DNA of 64,000 nt from Nioella halotolerans (GCA_003428585.1 QVQC01000051.1:1-64000); one strand, 5' to 3'. Shown: positions 48,000 to 57,880, counted from the stretch's first letter. Notes: a model not told the origin generated them from the letters alone. Program-made: numbers and translations.

Positions 48000-48992
48000 A
48001 TGATGCACCCCGGCCCCCGCAACCTGATCACCGATGTCGGCGGCTTGCATGTCGGCAATGCCGAGGATCACGCCATCAAGACCGGCGCTACCGTGCTTCT
48101 GGGCGCGCGGCCCTTCACCGCCGGCGTGCACGTGATGGGCGGCGCCCCGGGCACCCGCGAAACCGACCTCTTGGCCCCCGACAAGACGGTGCAGGAGGTT
48201 GATGCGCTGGTTCTGTCGGGCGGGTCTGCCTTCGGGCTCGATGCGGCCTCCGGCGCGGCGGAGTGGCTGCGCGCGCGCGGTCGCGGCTTCGCCGTAGGCG
48301 ACCAGCGTGTTCCCATCGTGCCCGGCGCGATCCTCTTCGACCTGATCAACGGCGGCGACAAGGCGTGGACGGAAGCGCCCTACAAGCGGCTTGGCGCGGC
48401 GGCGGCGGAGGCAGCAAACGAGACGTTTGCCCTTGGCACCGCGGGGGCGGGCACCGGGGCGATCATTGCCGACCTCAAGGGCGGGCTCGGCTCGGCCTCG
48501 CTTGTGCTGCCCTCGGGCCACACCGTCGGCGCGCTTGTCGCGGTCAACGCGATCGGGCAGGTCACGGTGGGCGATGGCCCGTACTTCTGGGCGGCCCCGT
48601 TCGAATTCGGCGCAGAGTTCGGCGGCCTCGGCCCCGCGCCCGGCTTCGACGCAAGCCTGCCGCCGCGCCACAAGGGCGGACCGGGGCAGGCCACCACGAT
48701 TGCCATCGTCGCCACCGACGCGGCCCTCAGCCAGGCGCAGGCGACCCGCATGGCAACGGCGGCGCATGACGGCATGGCGCGCGCGATCTATCCCAGCCAC
48801 ACGCCGATGGATGGCGACCTCGTCTTCGCGGCTGCGACCGGGGGCAAGCCGCTCGCCGATCCGGTCTGGGACGCGCTACACCTTGGGCATGCCGCCGCGC
48901 TCTGCCTTGCGCGCGCCATCGCGCGCGGCGTCCATGCGGCGACGCCCGCCGCCGCCGACCCGCTCCCGACATGGCGCGCGCGCTTCGGTTAG
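48000..48992 (+). CDS. P1-family (DmpA-like) peptidase
   Basis: A 330-residue protein of the DmpA/BapA Ntn-hydrolase family, which includes L-aminopeptidases, beta-peptidyl aminopeptidases and 6-aminohexanoate oligomer hydrolase. Visible are ITDVGGLHVGNAED, LSGGSAFGLDAASGAAEWL (about residues 76-94), GTAGAGTGAI and AHDGMARAIYPSHTPMDGD near the C-terminal part; self-cleavage before an internal nucleophile is expected. No signal peptide. AAGGAG lies 12 bases before the start; two consecutive ATGs are present. Confidence 0.88.
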   Translation: MMHPGPRNLITDVGGLHVGNAEDHAIKTGATVLLGARPFTAGVHVMGGAPGTRETDLLAPDKTVQEVDALVLSGGSAFGLDAASGAAEWLRARGRGFAVGDQRVPIVPGAILFDLINGGDKAWTEAPYKRLGAAAAEAANETFALGTAGAGTGAIIADLKGGLGSASLVLPSGHTVGALVAVNAIGQVTVGDGPYFWAAPFEFGAEFGGLGPAPGFDASLPPRHKGGPGQATTIAIVATDAALSQAQATRMATAAHDGMARAIYPSHTPMDGDLVFAAATGGKPLADPVWDALHLGHAAALCLARAIARGVHAATPAAADPLPTWRARFG

Positions 48993-49053
48993 GCTTGGCG
49001 AAGATCCCGCGCGGCGGTAGCCTCGGGCACTTGCATTCGAAATGGAGTGTGCA

Positions 49054-49616
49054 ATGCGCCAGACCCTTCTTGCCGCCGCCGCGGCGCTTTCCCTTGCGCC
49101 GATGCCGGCGCTTGCCGACACCCACGATGGCGAGATCACCACCACCCTGTAATCGGCGATGGACGCCTATGCCGATGGCGACGTGCAATACGCGCTCGAC
49201 GAGATTGCCTATGCCACGCAGTTGCTGAACGCCCTTGTCACCGAGGGGTTGCAGGCTCACCTGCCCGAGCCGCAAGAAGGCTGGACGAGGAGGCCGGCGC
49301 GGGCATGGGCGTTCTGGGCGGTGGCAACATCGCGCGCGGCGAATATGCCGGACCTGCGCCAAGCTTCACGATCACGCTGATGGCTGACAACCCGATGGTC
49401 ACCTCGATGGGGGCGATGCTGGGGAACACGCGGCTGATGTCCGCCATGGGCTCGATCATTCGGGTCAACCGCGAAAGCTTCCTCGATCAGGACGGCGCGC
49501 TTTCGGGCCTGATCGGCAACCGCATCCTCGTGGAGGCCGAGGATGGCGACGTAGACACGACGGTTGAACACCTCGAACGGATGGATTTCCGCGAATTGAT
49601 GATGTTCGGGATGTGA
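49054..49616 (+). pseudogene. Decayed gene for an exported protein (stop codon and frameshift)
   Basis: Starts with a GGAG site, ATG and signal peptide (MRQTLLAAAAALSLAPMPAL...). An in-frame TAA at codon 33 (49150-49152) interrupts it; the same frame then continues coherently (AMDAYADGDVQYALDEIAYA) until about 49284. There the sense shifts to another frame, most simply by loss of one base after GGCTGGAC. It continues DEEAGAGMGVLGGG ... RMDFRELMMFGM to 49616. I recall intact proteins of this pattern in roseobacters, exported and of unknown function. Two independent lesions make decay more likely than one sequencing error. Confidence 0.75.
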
Positions 49617-49648
49617 GTCCGGCAGCGCTGACCGCGCCCGGGCACCAA

Positions 49649-49685
49649 GAAAAACCCCCGGCGCGACAGCAGTCGGCCGGGGGGT
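49649..49685 (-). terminator. Terminator of the atp operon
   Basis: On the minus strand ACCCCCCGGC ... GCCGGGGGT with a 13-nt loop, followed by TTTTTC. It lies 22 bases past the atpF stop. Confidence 0.8.
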
Positions 49686-49706
49686 CTTTCCAAGGATCGG
49701 CGCCGG

Positions 49707-50261
49707 TTAGTGAAAGCGCGCCGAGACTTCGTCGATCGCACTATCGATCAGCTTGTTCTGATCGGCGGCACTGGTCTTTGCGCCAATCACCTCTGCCGAG
49801 GCGGCGATGGCGATGGTGACGGCACGGTCGCGCACCTCGCGCACCGCGCCCGCCTCGGCCGAGGCGATCTGTTCCTCGGCGGCCTTCAGGCGCCGTTCGA
49901 TCGAAGCTTGCAGGTCGGCCTTGGCCTGCTCCGCCGCAAGTTCGGCTTCCTCTCGGGCATGCGCGACGATGCGATCCGCCTGTTCGGAGACTTCCCGCTG
50001 CTTGCGCTCGTAGGATGCCAGAAGCGTCTGCGCCTCCTCGCGCAGCGCGCGCGCCTCGTCCAGTTCGTTGCGGATCTGTTCGGCCCGCTTGTCGAGCAGC
50101 CCGATCAGGATGCCCGGCACCTTGAAATAGACCAGCACGCCGATGAAGACGAGGAAGGCGATCAACACCACGAAATCGGTGTTGAAGAGCGAGAAGAACG
50201 GACCGCTGGCGGCGAAGGCCGGCGACCCGGTCAGCGCGAAGAGAACGGCAAGACGTTTCAT
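49707..50261 (-). CDS. atpF: F0F1 ATP synthase subunit b
   Basis: Peripheral-stalk subunit of the F0 sector. The 184 residues have a hydrophobic start (about 1-50, including [19 protein letters not shown]), then a long charged alpha-helix ([18 protein letters not shown] onward) for dimerisation with b'. It is the last gene of the F0 operon, 5 bases after atpX. Confidence 0.95.
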   Translation of the reverse strand: MKRLAVLFALTGSPAFAASGPFFSLFNTDFVVLIAFLVFIGVLVYFKVPGILIGLLDKRAEQIRNELDEARALREEAQTLLASYERKQREVSEQADRIVAHAREEAELAAEQAKADLQASIERRLKAAEEQIASAEAGAVREVRDRAVTIAIAASAEVIGAKTSAADQNKLIDSAIDEVSARFH

Positions 50262-50266
50262 GGCGC

Positions 50267-50794
50267 TTATCCTTTCAATCGGGAGGTGACGGCCGCGTCG
50301 ATGCTTTTCTTGTCCACTGCCGCGGGGGCGAGGGTGGCAACGAGTTCCGCCGCGGTGTCACGGGCGACGGTTTCCACCGCCTCCAAGGCACCGGCACGGA
50401 TCTCCTCGATGCGGGCCGCCGACTCGGCGGATTTCGCGGCGATCTGGGCATCGGCCTTGGCGGTCGCCTCGGCGAGGTCTTCCTTGATCTCGGCGCGCGT
50501 CTGCTCGGCGATGGCCTGCGCCTCTGCACGGGCATCGGCAAGCGCCTTCTGATACGCCTTCTCCGCCTCGGCGGCCTGGCGCTTCAGGTCTTCGGCGGCG
50601 GCTATGTCATTGGTTATGGTCCCCTGACGTTCGGCCAGAACGGCCCCGATACGGGGCAGCGCGACGCGCGACAGGATGAGGTATATCACCACGATGGTGA
50701 CCACGAGCCAGAAGATCTGGTTCGGGAAGGTAGAAAAATCGAGCTGCGGCATTCCGGGTGCGGATGCGGCGCCCTCTGGTGCGTCAACGGCCAT
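50267..50794 (-). CDS. atpX: F0F1 ATP synthase subunit b'
   Basis: Second, divergent b-type stalk subunit typical of photosynthetic and related alphaproteobacteria. The 175 residues start with a short polar segment, one membrane helix ([19 protein letters not shown], about 23-41), then a long Ala/Glu-rich coiled coil. It lies between atpE and atpF. Confidence 0.93.
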   Translation of the reverse strand: MAVDAPEGAASAPGMPQLDFSTFPNQIFWLVVTIVVIYLILSRVALPRIGAVLAERQGTITNDIAAAEDLKRQAAEAEKAYQKALADARAEAQAIAEQTRAEIKEDLAEATAKADAQIAAKSAESAARIEEIRAGALEAVETVARDTAAELVATLAPAAVDKKSIDAAVTSRLKG

Positions 50795-50877
50795 CGTTTC
50801 CTCCGTGGAACCTGGTTACACCGGACCGCGCACCTGTTCGGCAAGCGGCCCGGCCGTAAGGATGGTTCGCGAAAGGC

Positions 50878-51102
50878 TTAGACGGCGAACATCAGCAGCA
50901 GGGCCACGAGGAACGCGAAGATCCCGAGTGCTTCTGCAAATGCGATGCCGATGAAGAGCGTTGCGGTCTGGCCGGCGGCGGCCGACGGGTTGCGCAGCGC
51001 GCCGGACAGGAAGTTGCCAGCCACGTGGCCCACCCCGATTGCGGCCGCGCCGGACCCGATTGCTGCCAGGCCTGCGCCGATATGTGCGAGATCGCCTTCC
51101 AT
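50878..51102 (-). CDS. atpE: F0F1 ATP synthase subunit c
   Basis: Proton-carrying rotor-ring subunit: 74 residues, two membrane helices around a polar loop ([10 protein letters not shown]). The carboxylate that binds the proton is Glu57 in [11 protein letters not shown]. It lies 60 bases after atpB. Confidence 0.97.
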   Translation of the reverse strand: MEGDLAHIGAGLAAIGSGAAAIGVGHVAGNFLSGALRNPSAAAGQTATLFIGIAFAEALGIFAFLVALLLMFAV

Positions 51103-51162
51103 GTGATATCTCCTTACGGTTGGAAGTTTTCGATTTGAGTTCGTAGCGGGTCGACCGGCCTC

Positions 51163-51963
51163 TCAGTGCGACGGATGCAACGCATCGCGCAGGTAGACGC
51201 AGGTCAGGATCGTGAAAACGTAGGCCTGGATGAAGGCCACCAGAACCTCCAGCCCGTAGACAGCCGTCATCGCGGCAACCGGCAGGACGGCGCCCACGCC
51301 GAGAACACCGGCAAAGCCCGCGAAGACCTTGATCACCGCGTGCCCGGCCATGATGTTGCCCGCCAGACGAATGGAATGGCTGACCGGGCGCACGAAGTAG
51401 GAAATCAGCTCGATGATCGCCAGCACGGGCCGCAGCGGCGCGGGCGCCGACGACACCCAGAACAGCCCCAGGAAGGCGGCACCGTTCTTGACGAAGCCCA
51501 CGACGGTCACGGTCAGGAACACGGCCAGCGCGAGAATCGCGGTGACGGCGATATGCGAGGTGGTGGTGAAGCTCATCGGGATCAGGCCGAGGAAGTTGGC
51601 CATCAGGATGAACAGGAAGAGGGTCATGATATAGGGGAAGAAGGCCAGCGCATCCTTGCCCGCCACGTCCTCGACCATCTTGCGGATGAAACCGTAGGTC
51701 AGTTCCGCCACCGACTGCGCCCGCGACGGCACGACCGCGCGACCGCTGGCCCCGAAGACCATCAGGATCAGCACCGCGACGATCGCCAGCGCCATCCAAA
51801 GCGTCACGTTGGTGGGCGTATACCACGCAACCGGGCCGTCACCGAAAAGCGGCTGAACGATGAACTGGTCCATCGGGTGGATCTGAAGGCCACCGCCCGC
51901 GCCCTGTGCCGCGTCCCCGGCGGCAGCCGCCCCGTTGGCCTGGTCCTGTGCTTCGTCAGACAC
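51163..51963 (-). CDS. atpB: F0F1 ATP synthase subunit a
   Basis: Membrane subunit that forms the proton half-channels. The 266 residues have an N-terminal polar segment, several helices, and the essential Arg in [14 protein letters not shown] (about residues 193-206). It starts 3 bases after the atpI stop. Confidence 0.97.
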   Translation of the reverse strand: MSDEAQDQANGAAAAGDAAQGAGGGLQIHPMDQFIVQPLFGDGPVAWYTPTNVTLWMALAIVAVLILMVFGASGRAVVPSRAQSVAELTYGFIRKMVEDVAGKDALAFFPYIMTLFLFILMANFLGLIPMSFTTTSHIAVTAILALAVFLTVTVVGFVKNGAAFLGLFWVSSAPAPLRPVLAIIELISYFVRPVSHSIRLAGNIMAGHAVIKVFAGFAGVLGVGAVLPVAAMTAVYGLEVLVAFIQAYVFTILTCVYLRDALHPSH

Positions 51964-51966
51964 CTG

Positions 51967-52302
51967 TCATTCCCTCTCGTCGCGCGCGGCCGAGGCCGCT
52001 TCGTTTTCCTTCTGGATTTCCTGGGCGGAGCGCATCATCGTCTTCACCCCGGCCGCGAAACCCAGCATTGTAAACACCACCATCAACCACGGCGCGCTTC
52101 CGAACAGCGCATCCAGCCCGTAGCCGATGCCGAACCCGATCCCGAGGCCGGCCACCAGTTCGATCACCATCCGCCACGCGTGCTGCGCCATCGAATAGTG
52201 CTCCTCGGTATGGGGTTTTCCGCCACCCTGCCCGGCCTTGAGACGTTCCAACCGCTGTTCGAGATCCTTCAAGCGGTCTGGATCGGGCCCTTCTGACATC
52301 AC
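51967..52302 (-). CDS. atpI: AtpI/AtpZ-family ATP synthase accessory protein
   Basis: A 111-residue protein with two membrane helices (VIELVAGLGIGFGIGYGLDAL; WLMVVFTMLGFAAGVKTMMR) and a charged N-terminus. The AtpI/AtpZ family assists c-ring assembly or ion supply to F0. It is the first gene of the operon. Confidence 0.9.
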   Translation of the reverse strand: MMSEGPDPDRLKDLEQRLERLKAGQGGGKPHTEEHYSMAQHAWRMVIELVAGLGIGFGIGYGLDALFGSAPWLMVVFTMLGFAAGVKTMMRSAQEIQKENEAASAARDERE

Positions 52303-52328
52303 GGACGCCCCATGTGAGGTTCGAGCGG

Positions 52329-52357
52329 AACCTAGGCAGGGGACGGGCCGGAGTCAA
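52329..52357 (-). promoter_or_regulatory. Promoter of the F0 atp operon
   Basis: On the minus strand TTGACT (52357-52352) and TAGGTT (52334-52329), 17 bases apart, 27 bases before the atpI ATG. Confidence 0.6.
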
Positions 52358-52515
52358 CTTGAAGTTTCGACGAATAAGGGTGCCATAAGATATTGATAAA
52401 AATGTACTTTCAAACGGTGCGACAATCCCGTCACACGTCCCTCGCCCGGCCTGCAGAGGTTTCGTCATTCAACCACGCGGTTGACGATGCGCGGCGTTGG
52501 GAGGATACCGGCCAC

Positions 52516-52848
52516 ATGCGCACGGATCTCGACACCGTTTTCTCGGCCCTCGCCGACCCGACCCGCCGGCAGATCCTGACGATGCTGCTGGAGGATGACA
52601 TGGCCGTCACGGACGTGGCGGAGCCGTTCGAGATGTCGCTCGCCGCGATTTCCAAGCACCTTGCGATCCTTGCCTCGGCGGGGTTGATCACGCAGGAAAG
52701 GCATGGCCGGGTGAAATGGTGCAAGCTGGAACCGGACGCGCTGAAATCCGCCTCGGTCTGGATGCAGGGCTTCGGGCAGTTCGAGCCGGTGAACCTCGAC
52801 GCGTTCGAGGCCTTCCTTGCGCAGGAACTGGTCGACGGCACGGACTGA
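52516..52848 (+). CDS. ArsR/SmtB-family regulator
   Basis: A 110-residue winged-helix repressor: FSALADPTRRQILTML (about residues 9-24), then the recognition helix region MSLAAISKHLAIL and the wing GRVKWCKLEP. It has only one cysteine and no metal-binding CxC motif, so the signal is not obviously a metal. The start at 52516 follows GGGAGGA. Relatives are often paired with a SRPBCC gene; none is present here. Confidence 0.85.
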   Translation: MRTDLDTVFSALADPTRRQILTMLLEDDMAVTDVAEPFEMSLAAISKHLAILASAGLITQERHGRVKWCKLEPDALKSASVWMQGFGQFEPVNLDAFEAFLAQELVDGTD

Positions 52849-52884
52849 TCCGTTCATGCCGGCGCGACGACGCCGGGGCGCGCC

Positions 52885-53766
52885 CTACCCCTCCTCCTTC
52901 AACAACAGACCCAGCGCCAGCACCGTCAGCACCACGCCCCCGAGAACCAGCGCCGGCGGCACCCCGTTGCCTAGCGCCACTTCCCAGCCGATCACCCATG
53001 TCGGCGTCAGGTAGGTATAGGCCATGACCTTGGACGACGGCAGCCGCATCGACGCGAATTGCAGCAGCACCACCGTGATCGCCGTCGCCATGACCGCCGT
53101 GTAGCCCAGCGTGATCCAGACGATGCCGGGCAGCGCCGCCCAGTCTGTCGCCCCGACAGCGCCGCCACCCCAGAGAAACAGCACCACCGCGCCGCCCACC
53201 ATCGTCCCGAAGGTGGAGACCGGCGCGCTCTCGCCGCGGTTCAGCACACGCACCATGGGCGTGTAGAGCGCATGCGCCACGCAGCCGACGAAATAGACTG
53301 CTTCGCCGCGCCCGACCTCAAGCGCCATCAATGCCGACAGGTCGGCGCGGAAGATCACCCAAAGCGCCCCGGCCCCGCCGATGGCCAGCGCAAGCGCCAT
53401 GCGCGCGGTCAGCACCTGCCGCAGCAGCAGATAGCCAAAGCCCGCCGTCATGATCGGGGTCAGCGTGAACACCGCCGCCGTCGATACCGGCGGCGCCGTC
53501 TTCAGCCCCTCGAACATCAGGACGAAGTAGCTGCCGAACAGCCCGCCCAGCACGAGGTAGCGCCACGGGGCGCGGAAATGCCATCGTTCGAAGCCGCCCC
53601 GCGCCTGCACCAACGCGGCCACCACGACCGCCCCGCACAGGAAACGCACCGCGTTGAAGGCCGCTGGGTCGATATGGTTGGCCGTCATGGAGCCGAGCGA
53701 GAACGACCCTGCCACCAGCGCCGAGAAGGCCAGCATGGCCAGATGGCCGCGCGCGCGATCATTCAT
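52885..53766 (-). CDS. EamA/DMT-family transporter
   Basis: A 293-residue membrane protein with about ten helices in two EamA halves (LAMLAFSALVAGSFSLGSMT at the start; MAYTYLTPTWVIGWEVALGN near the end). Substrate unknown. It starts 1 base after the LysR-type gene (TGACATG), so the regulator and transporter form one unit. Confidence 0.87.
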   Translation of the reverse strand: MNDRARGHLAMLAFSALVAGSFSLGSMTANHIDPAAFNAVRFLCGAVVVAALVQARGGFERWHFRAPWRYLVLGGLFGSYFVLMFEGLKTAPPVSTAAVFTLTPIMTAGFGYLLLRQVLTARMALALAIGGAGALWVIFRADLSALMALEVGRGEAVYFVGCVAHALYTPMVRVLNRGESAPVSTFGTMVGGAVVLFLWGGGAVGATDWAALPGIVWITLGYTAVMATAITVVLLQFASMRLPSSKVMAYTYLTPTWVIGWEVALGNGVPPALVLGGVVLTVLALGLLLKEEG

Positions 53767-53767
53767 G

Positions 53768-54658
53768 TCAGGCCGGGTCCACGGGCCAATCCCTGACCCG
53801 CTCTTTCAGGAACCGCAGCACCGTCTGCACCTTCGCTGTCCGGTGCAGGTCCATGTGGGTGACCAGCCAAAGCTTGATCGACCATTCCTCCAACGGCGGC
53901 AGCATCTCGACAAGGTCATCGCTGGTCTGCAGATCGAGGCTGGATACGAAGCCGATCCCCATCCCCGCCTTGACCGCATGGGTCATGCTGTCGATGTCGT
54001 TGCATTTGAAGTTCATGCAGCCAGAGGGCACAACGTCGACCAGCCAGCGCAGGAACGGCGCGCGCGGGCTTTCCTGGGTGGTGCCGATGAACCGGTGCCG
54101 GGCGATATTCTCCTCGGTCAGCGGGCCGAACCGCTCGACATAGGATTTCGTGGCCGCCAGCACGGTGGACAGGGTGCAATAGGGCTGCACGATGTTGTCC
54201 TGGTTTTCGCCGGGCTTGCCGGCGCGGATCGCCACATGCGCCTCGCCATATTCCAGCCGGTAAAGCCGCGTATCGGTCAGGAACTGGATTTCCAGGTCAG
54301 GGTGGATGTCCTGGAACGCCCCAAGCGCCGGCACGACAAGCGGCGCGATCGCGGTCAGCGAGGTGATCAGCAGTTCGCCTGTCACCTCGTTGCCGCGCCC
54401 CTTGATCCGGCTGGCAAGCTGGGCGAACTGGTCATCGGCCCGCGCCCCCACGGCCAGCAGGTCCTGTCCCGCCTCGGTGGGCGTGTAACCGCGCGCGTGC
54501 CGCTGGAAGAGCTTCGCCCCAAGTCGCCCCTCAAGCGAGTCGATATGCCGGATCACCGTTGCATGGTGCACCCCCAGCACCTGCGCCGCGCCGCTGACGG
54601 TCCCCATGCGCGCCACTTGGTAGGCGGTGCGGATCTCGTCCCAGTCGCTGAATGCCAT
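53768..54658 (-). CDS. LysR-family transcriptional regulator
   Basis: A 296-residue regulator: N-terminal HTH (about residues 5-65: TAYQVARMGTVSGAAQVLGV, then HHATVIRHIDSLEGRLGAKLF) and a substrate-binding domain (about 90-290). It is transcribed first in the pair with the DMT transporter, unlike the usual divergent arrangement, so it may control the transporter as part of the same transcript. Confidence 0.9.
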   Translation of the reverse strand: MAFSDWDEIRTAYQVARMGTVSGAAQVLGVHHATVIRHIDSLEGRLGAKLFQRHARGYTPTEAGQDLLAVGARADDQFAQLASRIKGRGNEVTGELLITSLTAIAPLVVPALGAFQDIHPDLEIQFLTDTRLYRLEYGEAHVAIRAGKPGENQDNIVQPYCTLSTVLAATKSYVERFGPLTEENIARHRFIGTTQESPRAPFLRWLVDVVPSGCMNFKCNDIDSMTHAVKAGMGIGFVSSLDLQTSDDLVEMLPPLEEWSIKLWLVTHMDLHRTAKVQTVLRFLKERVRDWPVDPA

Positions 54659-54830
54659 GCGGTTCTGTTCCCTTGTGCGTCAGATCACGAAGTCTGCGTC
54701 ATGATGCCTGCTCTGTTCGCTGAGGCAAGGGGAAATGCCGTGATTGGATCAAACGACCGCCTTGACGGGGTGCGTGCGCCCCTGACCACCACGGGTGCCA
54801 GACGACCCAAGCCGTGGTATCCTTCCGACC

Positions 54831-55364
54831 ATGCTACGCGCGGGACTTTTTTTCTTGCTCACGGTGCCGACACAGGCGCTTGCCCTGTCCTGCACGATAT
54901 CCTTTGGCGTGACGGTGACCCACGGCATCGGCCGCTACCCGCCCGGCACCGCCCTACACGGCACGGCCGAATTCGCGACACGCGGCAGCTTTCGGCAAGA
55001 AGGCGGTGCCACGGCGCACCTGGCGACCGGCACGATGACGCTTGACGGGCAGATCACCGGCCGGTTGTGGACGGTGATCACCACCAGCCGGACGCAGGCG
55101 GCGGACCTGATCGGCCTCTATGCGCAGGATGTGGAGGGGCTCAGCTTCGTCGGTCAGGACTTCACCGGCCCGATGGCGATCACGCTTTTCGGCCGGCGCG
55201 GCAGCTGGCCGCATGATCGCCCTCCGGTCACCCAGGCCGAATGGGACAGCCTCGATCTGCGCCGGGTCTTCCAGTTGCACGCGCCGACCAGCCCCGACAT
55301 GCTCGGCGGCGATATTACCGGGCTTGACGCGGCCTGTCTTGACTCCGCCCGGAACGCCCCTTAA
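54831..55364 (+). CDS. Exported protein of unknown function
   Basis: A 177-residue protein with an N-terminal signal peptide (MLRAGLFFLLTVPTQALALS, about 20 residues). Two cysteines, one near the mature N-terminus and one near the C-terminus (LDAACLDS), could form a disulfide. The sequence is rich in Gly/Thr beta-type segments and matches no family I know. No convincing ribosome site is seen before the ATG. It stands alone. Confidence 0.55.
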   Translation: MLRAGLFFLLTVPTQALALSCTISFGVTVTHGIGRYPPGTALHGTAEFATRGSFRQEGGATAHLATGTMTLDGQITGRLWTVITTSRTQAADLIGLYAQDVEGLSFVGQDFTGPMAITLFGRRGSWPHDRPPVTQAEWDSLDLRRVFQLHAPTSPDMLGGDITGLDAACLDSARNAP

Positions 55365-55520
55365 ACGCCGCGGGATATCCGGGAAGTGCCAGCTTTCCGG
55401 TCCTGCGCATTTGCAGGATCGCCCCCCGTCAGCGAGGTTTCGCCCACGGGGGTGTTGGTGCATTCCCCGCCGCCCCTTATCTGGGGGTGAGCAACCGAAA
55501 GCAGCAAAGGGGCCGCGCCC

Positions 55521-57002
55521 ATGTTCGAAAACCTGTCAGAGCGCCTCTCGGGTGTCTTCGACCGCCTGACCAAGCAGGGCGCGCTCAGCGAGGAGGACGT
55601 CAAGACGGCGATGCGCGAGGTCCGGGTCGCGCTGCTGGAGGCCGACGTCTCGCTGCCCGTTGCCCGCCAGTTCATCCGGGCGGTGGAAAAGAAGGCCACC
55701 GGCGCGGCGGTGACGAAATCGGTGACCCCCGGCCAACAGGTGGTCAAGATCGTCCATGACGAGCTGATCGAGACCCTGCGCGGCGACGGCGACCCCGGCG
55801 CGCTGCGCATCGACAACCCGCCGGCCCCGATCCTGATGGTGGGCCTTCAGGGCTCTGGCAAGACGACGACCACTGCCAAGCTCGCCAAGCGCCTGAAGGA
55901 GCGCGAGGGCAAGAAGGTGTTGATGGCGTCGCTCGACACAAACCGCCCGGCGGCCATGGAACAGCTGGCCATCCTCGGCCAACAGGTCGGCGTCGACACC
56001 CTTCCGATCGTCAAGGGCGAAAGCGCGCAGGCCATTGCCAAGCGGGCCAAGACGCAGGCCAGCCTCGGCGGCTACGATGTCTTCCTGCTCGACACCGCCG
56101 GACGGCTGCATATCGACCAGGAGCTGATCGCCCAGGCCCAAGAGGTGCGCGACATCGCGTCCCCGCGCGAAACGCTTCTGGTGGTCGATGGCCTGACCGG
56201 CCAGGACGCGGTCAACGTGGCGCAGGAATTCGACGACAAGATCGGCGTGACCGGCGTCTGCCTGACCCGGATGGACGGCGACGGGCGCGGCGGTGCGGCC
56301 CTGTCGATGCGTGCGATCACCGGCAAGTCGATCCGCTTCGTCGGCACCGGCGAGAAGATGGACGCGCTGGAGACCTTTGAGGCGGAACGCATCGCGGGCC
56401 GCATCCTCGGCATGGGCGATATCGTCAGCCTCGTCGAGAAGGCACAGGAAACGCTGGAGGCCGAACAGGCCGAGCGCATGATGAAGCGCTTCCAGAAGGG
56501 TCAGTTCAACATGAACGACCTCAAGGGCCAGTTGGAACAGATGCAGAAGATGGGCGGCATGGAAGGCATGATGTCGATGATGCCGGGCATGGGCAAGATG
56601 GCCAGGCAGGTGCAGGAGGCCGGCTTCGACGACAAGGCCATCACGCGCCAGATCGCCCTGATCCAGTCGATGACGAAAAAGGAACGCGCCAACCCCGCGC
56701 TGCTTCAGGCCAGCCGCAAGAAACGCATCGCGAAGGGCGCCGGGCAGGAGGTCGCCGATCTCAACAAGCTGCTCAAGATGCACCGCCAGATGGCCGACGC
56801 GATGAAGAAAATGGGCAAGATGGGCAAGAAGGGCATGATGCGCGGCGGTCTCGGCGCGCTGTTCGGCAAGGGCGGCGGCATGCCCGGCGGCGCCGGTGCG
56901 GGCGGCATGGACCAGCAGGCGCTGGAACAGGCCGCAAAGCAGATGGGCACAGGGGGCGGCGCCCTGCCGCCCGGTCTCTCCGGTTTCGGGAAAAAGAAAT
57001 GA
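55521..57002 (+). CDS. ffh: Signal recognition particle protein Ffh
   Basis: GTPase that targets membrane proteins co-translationally with 4.5S RNA and FtsY. The 493 residues have the N domain (about 1-90), the G domain with P-loop GLQGSGKT (108-115) and DTAGRLHID, and the Met-rich M domain (about 300-430). A Gly/Met tail follows that is longer than in E. coli. AAAGGGG precedes the ATG. It opens the translation cluster to rpmE. No 4.5S RNA gene is seen nearby. Confidence 0.97.
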   Translation: MFENLSERLSGVFDRLTKQGALSEEDVKTAMREVRVALLEADVSLPVARQFIRAVEKKATGAAVTKSVTPGQQVVKIVHDELIETLRGDGDPGALRIDNPPAPILMVGLQGSGKTTTTAKLAKRLKEREGKKVLMASLDTNRPAAMEQLAILGQQVGVDTLPIVKGESAQAIAKRAKTQASLGGYDVFLLDTAGRLHIDQELIAQAQEVRDIASPRETLLVVDGLTGQDAVNVAQEFDDKIGVTGVCLTRMDGDGRGGAALSMRAITGKSIRFVGTGEKMDALETFEAERIAGRILGMGDIVSLVEKAQETLEAEQAERMMKRFQKGQFNMNDLKGQLEQMQKMGGMEGMMSMMPGMGKMARQVQEAGFDDKAITRQIALIQSMTKKERANPALLQASRKKRIAKGAGQEVADLNKLLKMHRQMADAMKKMGKMGKKGMMRGGLGALFGKGGGMPGGAGAGGMDQQALEQAAKQMGTGGGALPPGLSGFGKKK

Positions 57003-57005
57003 TGC

Positions 57006-57027
57006 CTTCTTCTTGGTCCGAATACTC
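57006..57027. repeat. Second copy of the CTTCTTCTTGG motif
   Basis: CTTCTTCTTGG followed by TCCGAATACTC directly after the ffh stop; 19 of 22 positions match the element at 9595-9616. No hairpin cluster accompanies it here. Confidence 0.45.
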
Positions 57028-57170
57028 ACGACGCAACGCCGCCACGCGCGCCCCGTCCGGGATCGGCTCGATCACGCGCCGCTGGCCGGAATCGTCTTCG
57101 CGCGGCAGCGCGACAATCTGGTTGGAAATTCCGGCGGCGCCCGCCGCCGCCCCCGCCCGGAGGCCCTGAC

Positions 57171-57467
57171 ATGACCGACGACACCACCCGCGCGGCAGCG
57201 CTTCTGCGCGACCACCGCGAGTCGATCGACCGGCTCGACGCGATCCTCGTCTACACACTGGGCGAGCGGTTCAAGCACACGCAGGCGGTGGGTCGTCTCA
57301 AGGCCGAGCACGCCCTGCCCCCGTCCGACCCGGACCGCGAAACGAAGCAGATCGCGCGACTGGAAGATCTTGCGGCCCAAGCCGATCTCGACCCGGAATT
57401 CGCCAAGAAATTCCTGAATTTCATCATCGCCGAAGTGATTCAGCACCACAAGAACCAGCAATCGTAG
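57171..57467 (+). CDS. Chorismate mutase, AroQ type
   Basis: Converts chorismate to prephenate for Phe/Tyr synthesis. The 98-residue all-helical protein has [19 protein letters not shown] (about 16-34), with the catalytic Arg, then [18 protein letters not shown], which carries the second catalytic Lys and the Arg/Glu pair. The sequence between ffh and this gene (57003-57170) holds a 55-codon frame ending one base before the ATG, without recognised product. Confidence 0.9.
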   Translation: MTDDTTRAAALLRDHRESIDRLDAILVYTLGERFKHTQAVGRLKAEHALPPSDPDRETKQIARLEDLAAQADLDPEFAKKFLNFIIAEVIQHHKNQQS

Positions 57468-57514
57468 GTGCGCCTCCGCGCACCGCCCCACGCCATCCAA
57501 AGGAGAACACCAAA

Positions 57515-57880
57515 ATGGCCATGAAACTTCGTCTCGCCCGCGCCGGGTCCAAGAAGCGCCCCTTCTACCGCATCGTTGCCGCTGACAGCCGCATGCCGCG
57601 CGACGGGCGCTACCTTGAGAAAGTCGGCATCTACAACCCGCTTCTGCCCAAGGATTCCGAGGACCGCGTCAGGATGGACATGGAGCGCGTGCAATACTGG
57701 CTCGATCAGGGTGCGCTGCCGACCGACCGGGTCAGCCGCTTTCTCGAAGCGTCCGGCGTGATCGCCAAGAAAGAGCGCGCCAACCTCAAGAAGGCGGTTC
57801 CGGGCAAGAAGGCACAGGAACGCGCCGAAGAGAAAGCCGCCAAGTCCGCGGCCGCAGCCGAGGCACCCGCCGACGAGTAA
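57515..57880 (+). CDS. rpsP: 30S ribosomal protein bS16
   Basis: Component of the small subunit. The 121 residues start [20 protein letters not shown], with the family signature, then [14 protein letters not shown]; the Lys/Ala-rich tail (about 85-121) is longer than in E. coli. AAAGGAG precedes the ATG. It is followed by bluB after 6 bases. Confidence 0.97.
   Translation: MAMKLRLARAGSKKRPFYRIVAADSRMPRDGRYLEKVGIYNPLLPKDSEDRVRMDMERVQYWLDQGALPTDRVSRFLEASGVIAKKERANLKKAVPGKKAQERAEEKAAKSAAAAEAPADE

Noticed and set aside
55365..55520. 4.5S RNA gene upstream of ffh
   Set aside because: The conserved GGAAGCAGC tetraloop-closing core of SRP RNA is not present.
57002..57169. 55-codon frame between ffh and chorismate mutase
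   Set aside because: It overlaps the ffh stop and ends just before the next ATG, but has low-complexity Ala/Pro/Arg content and no recognised product; the opposite strand is equally open.
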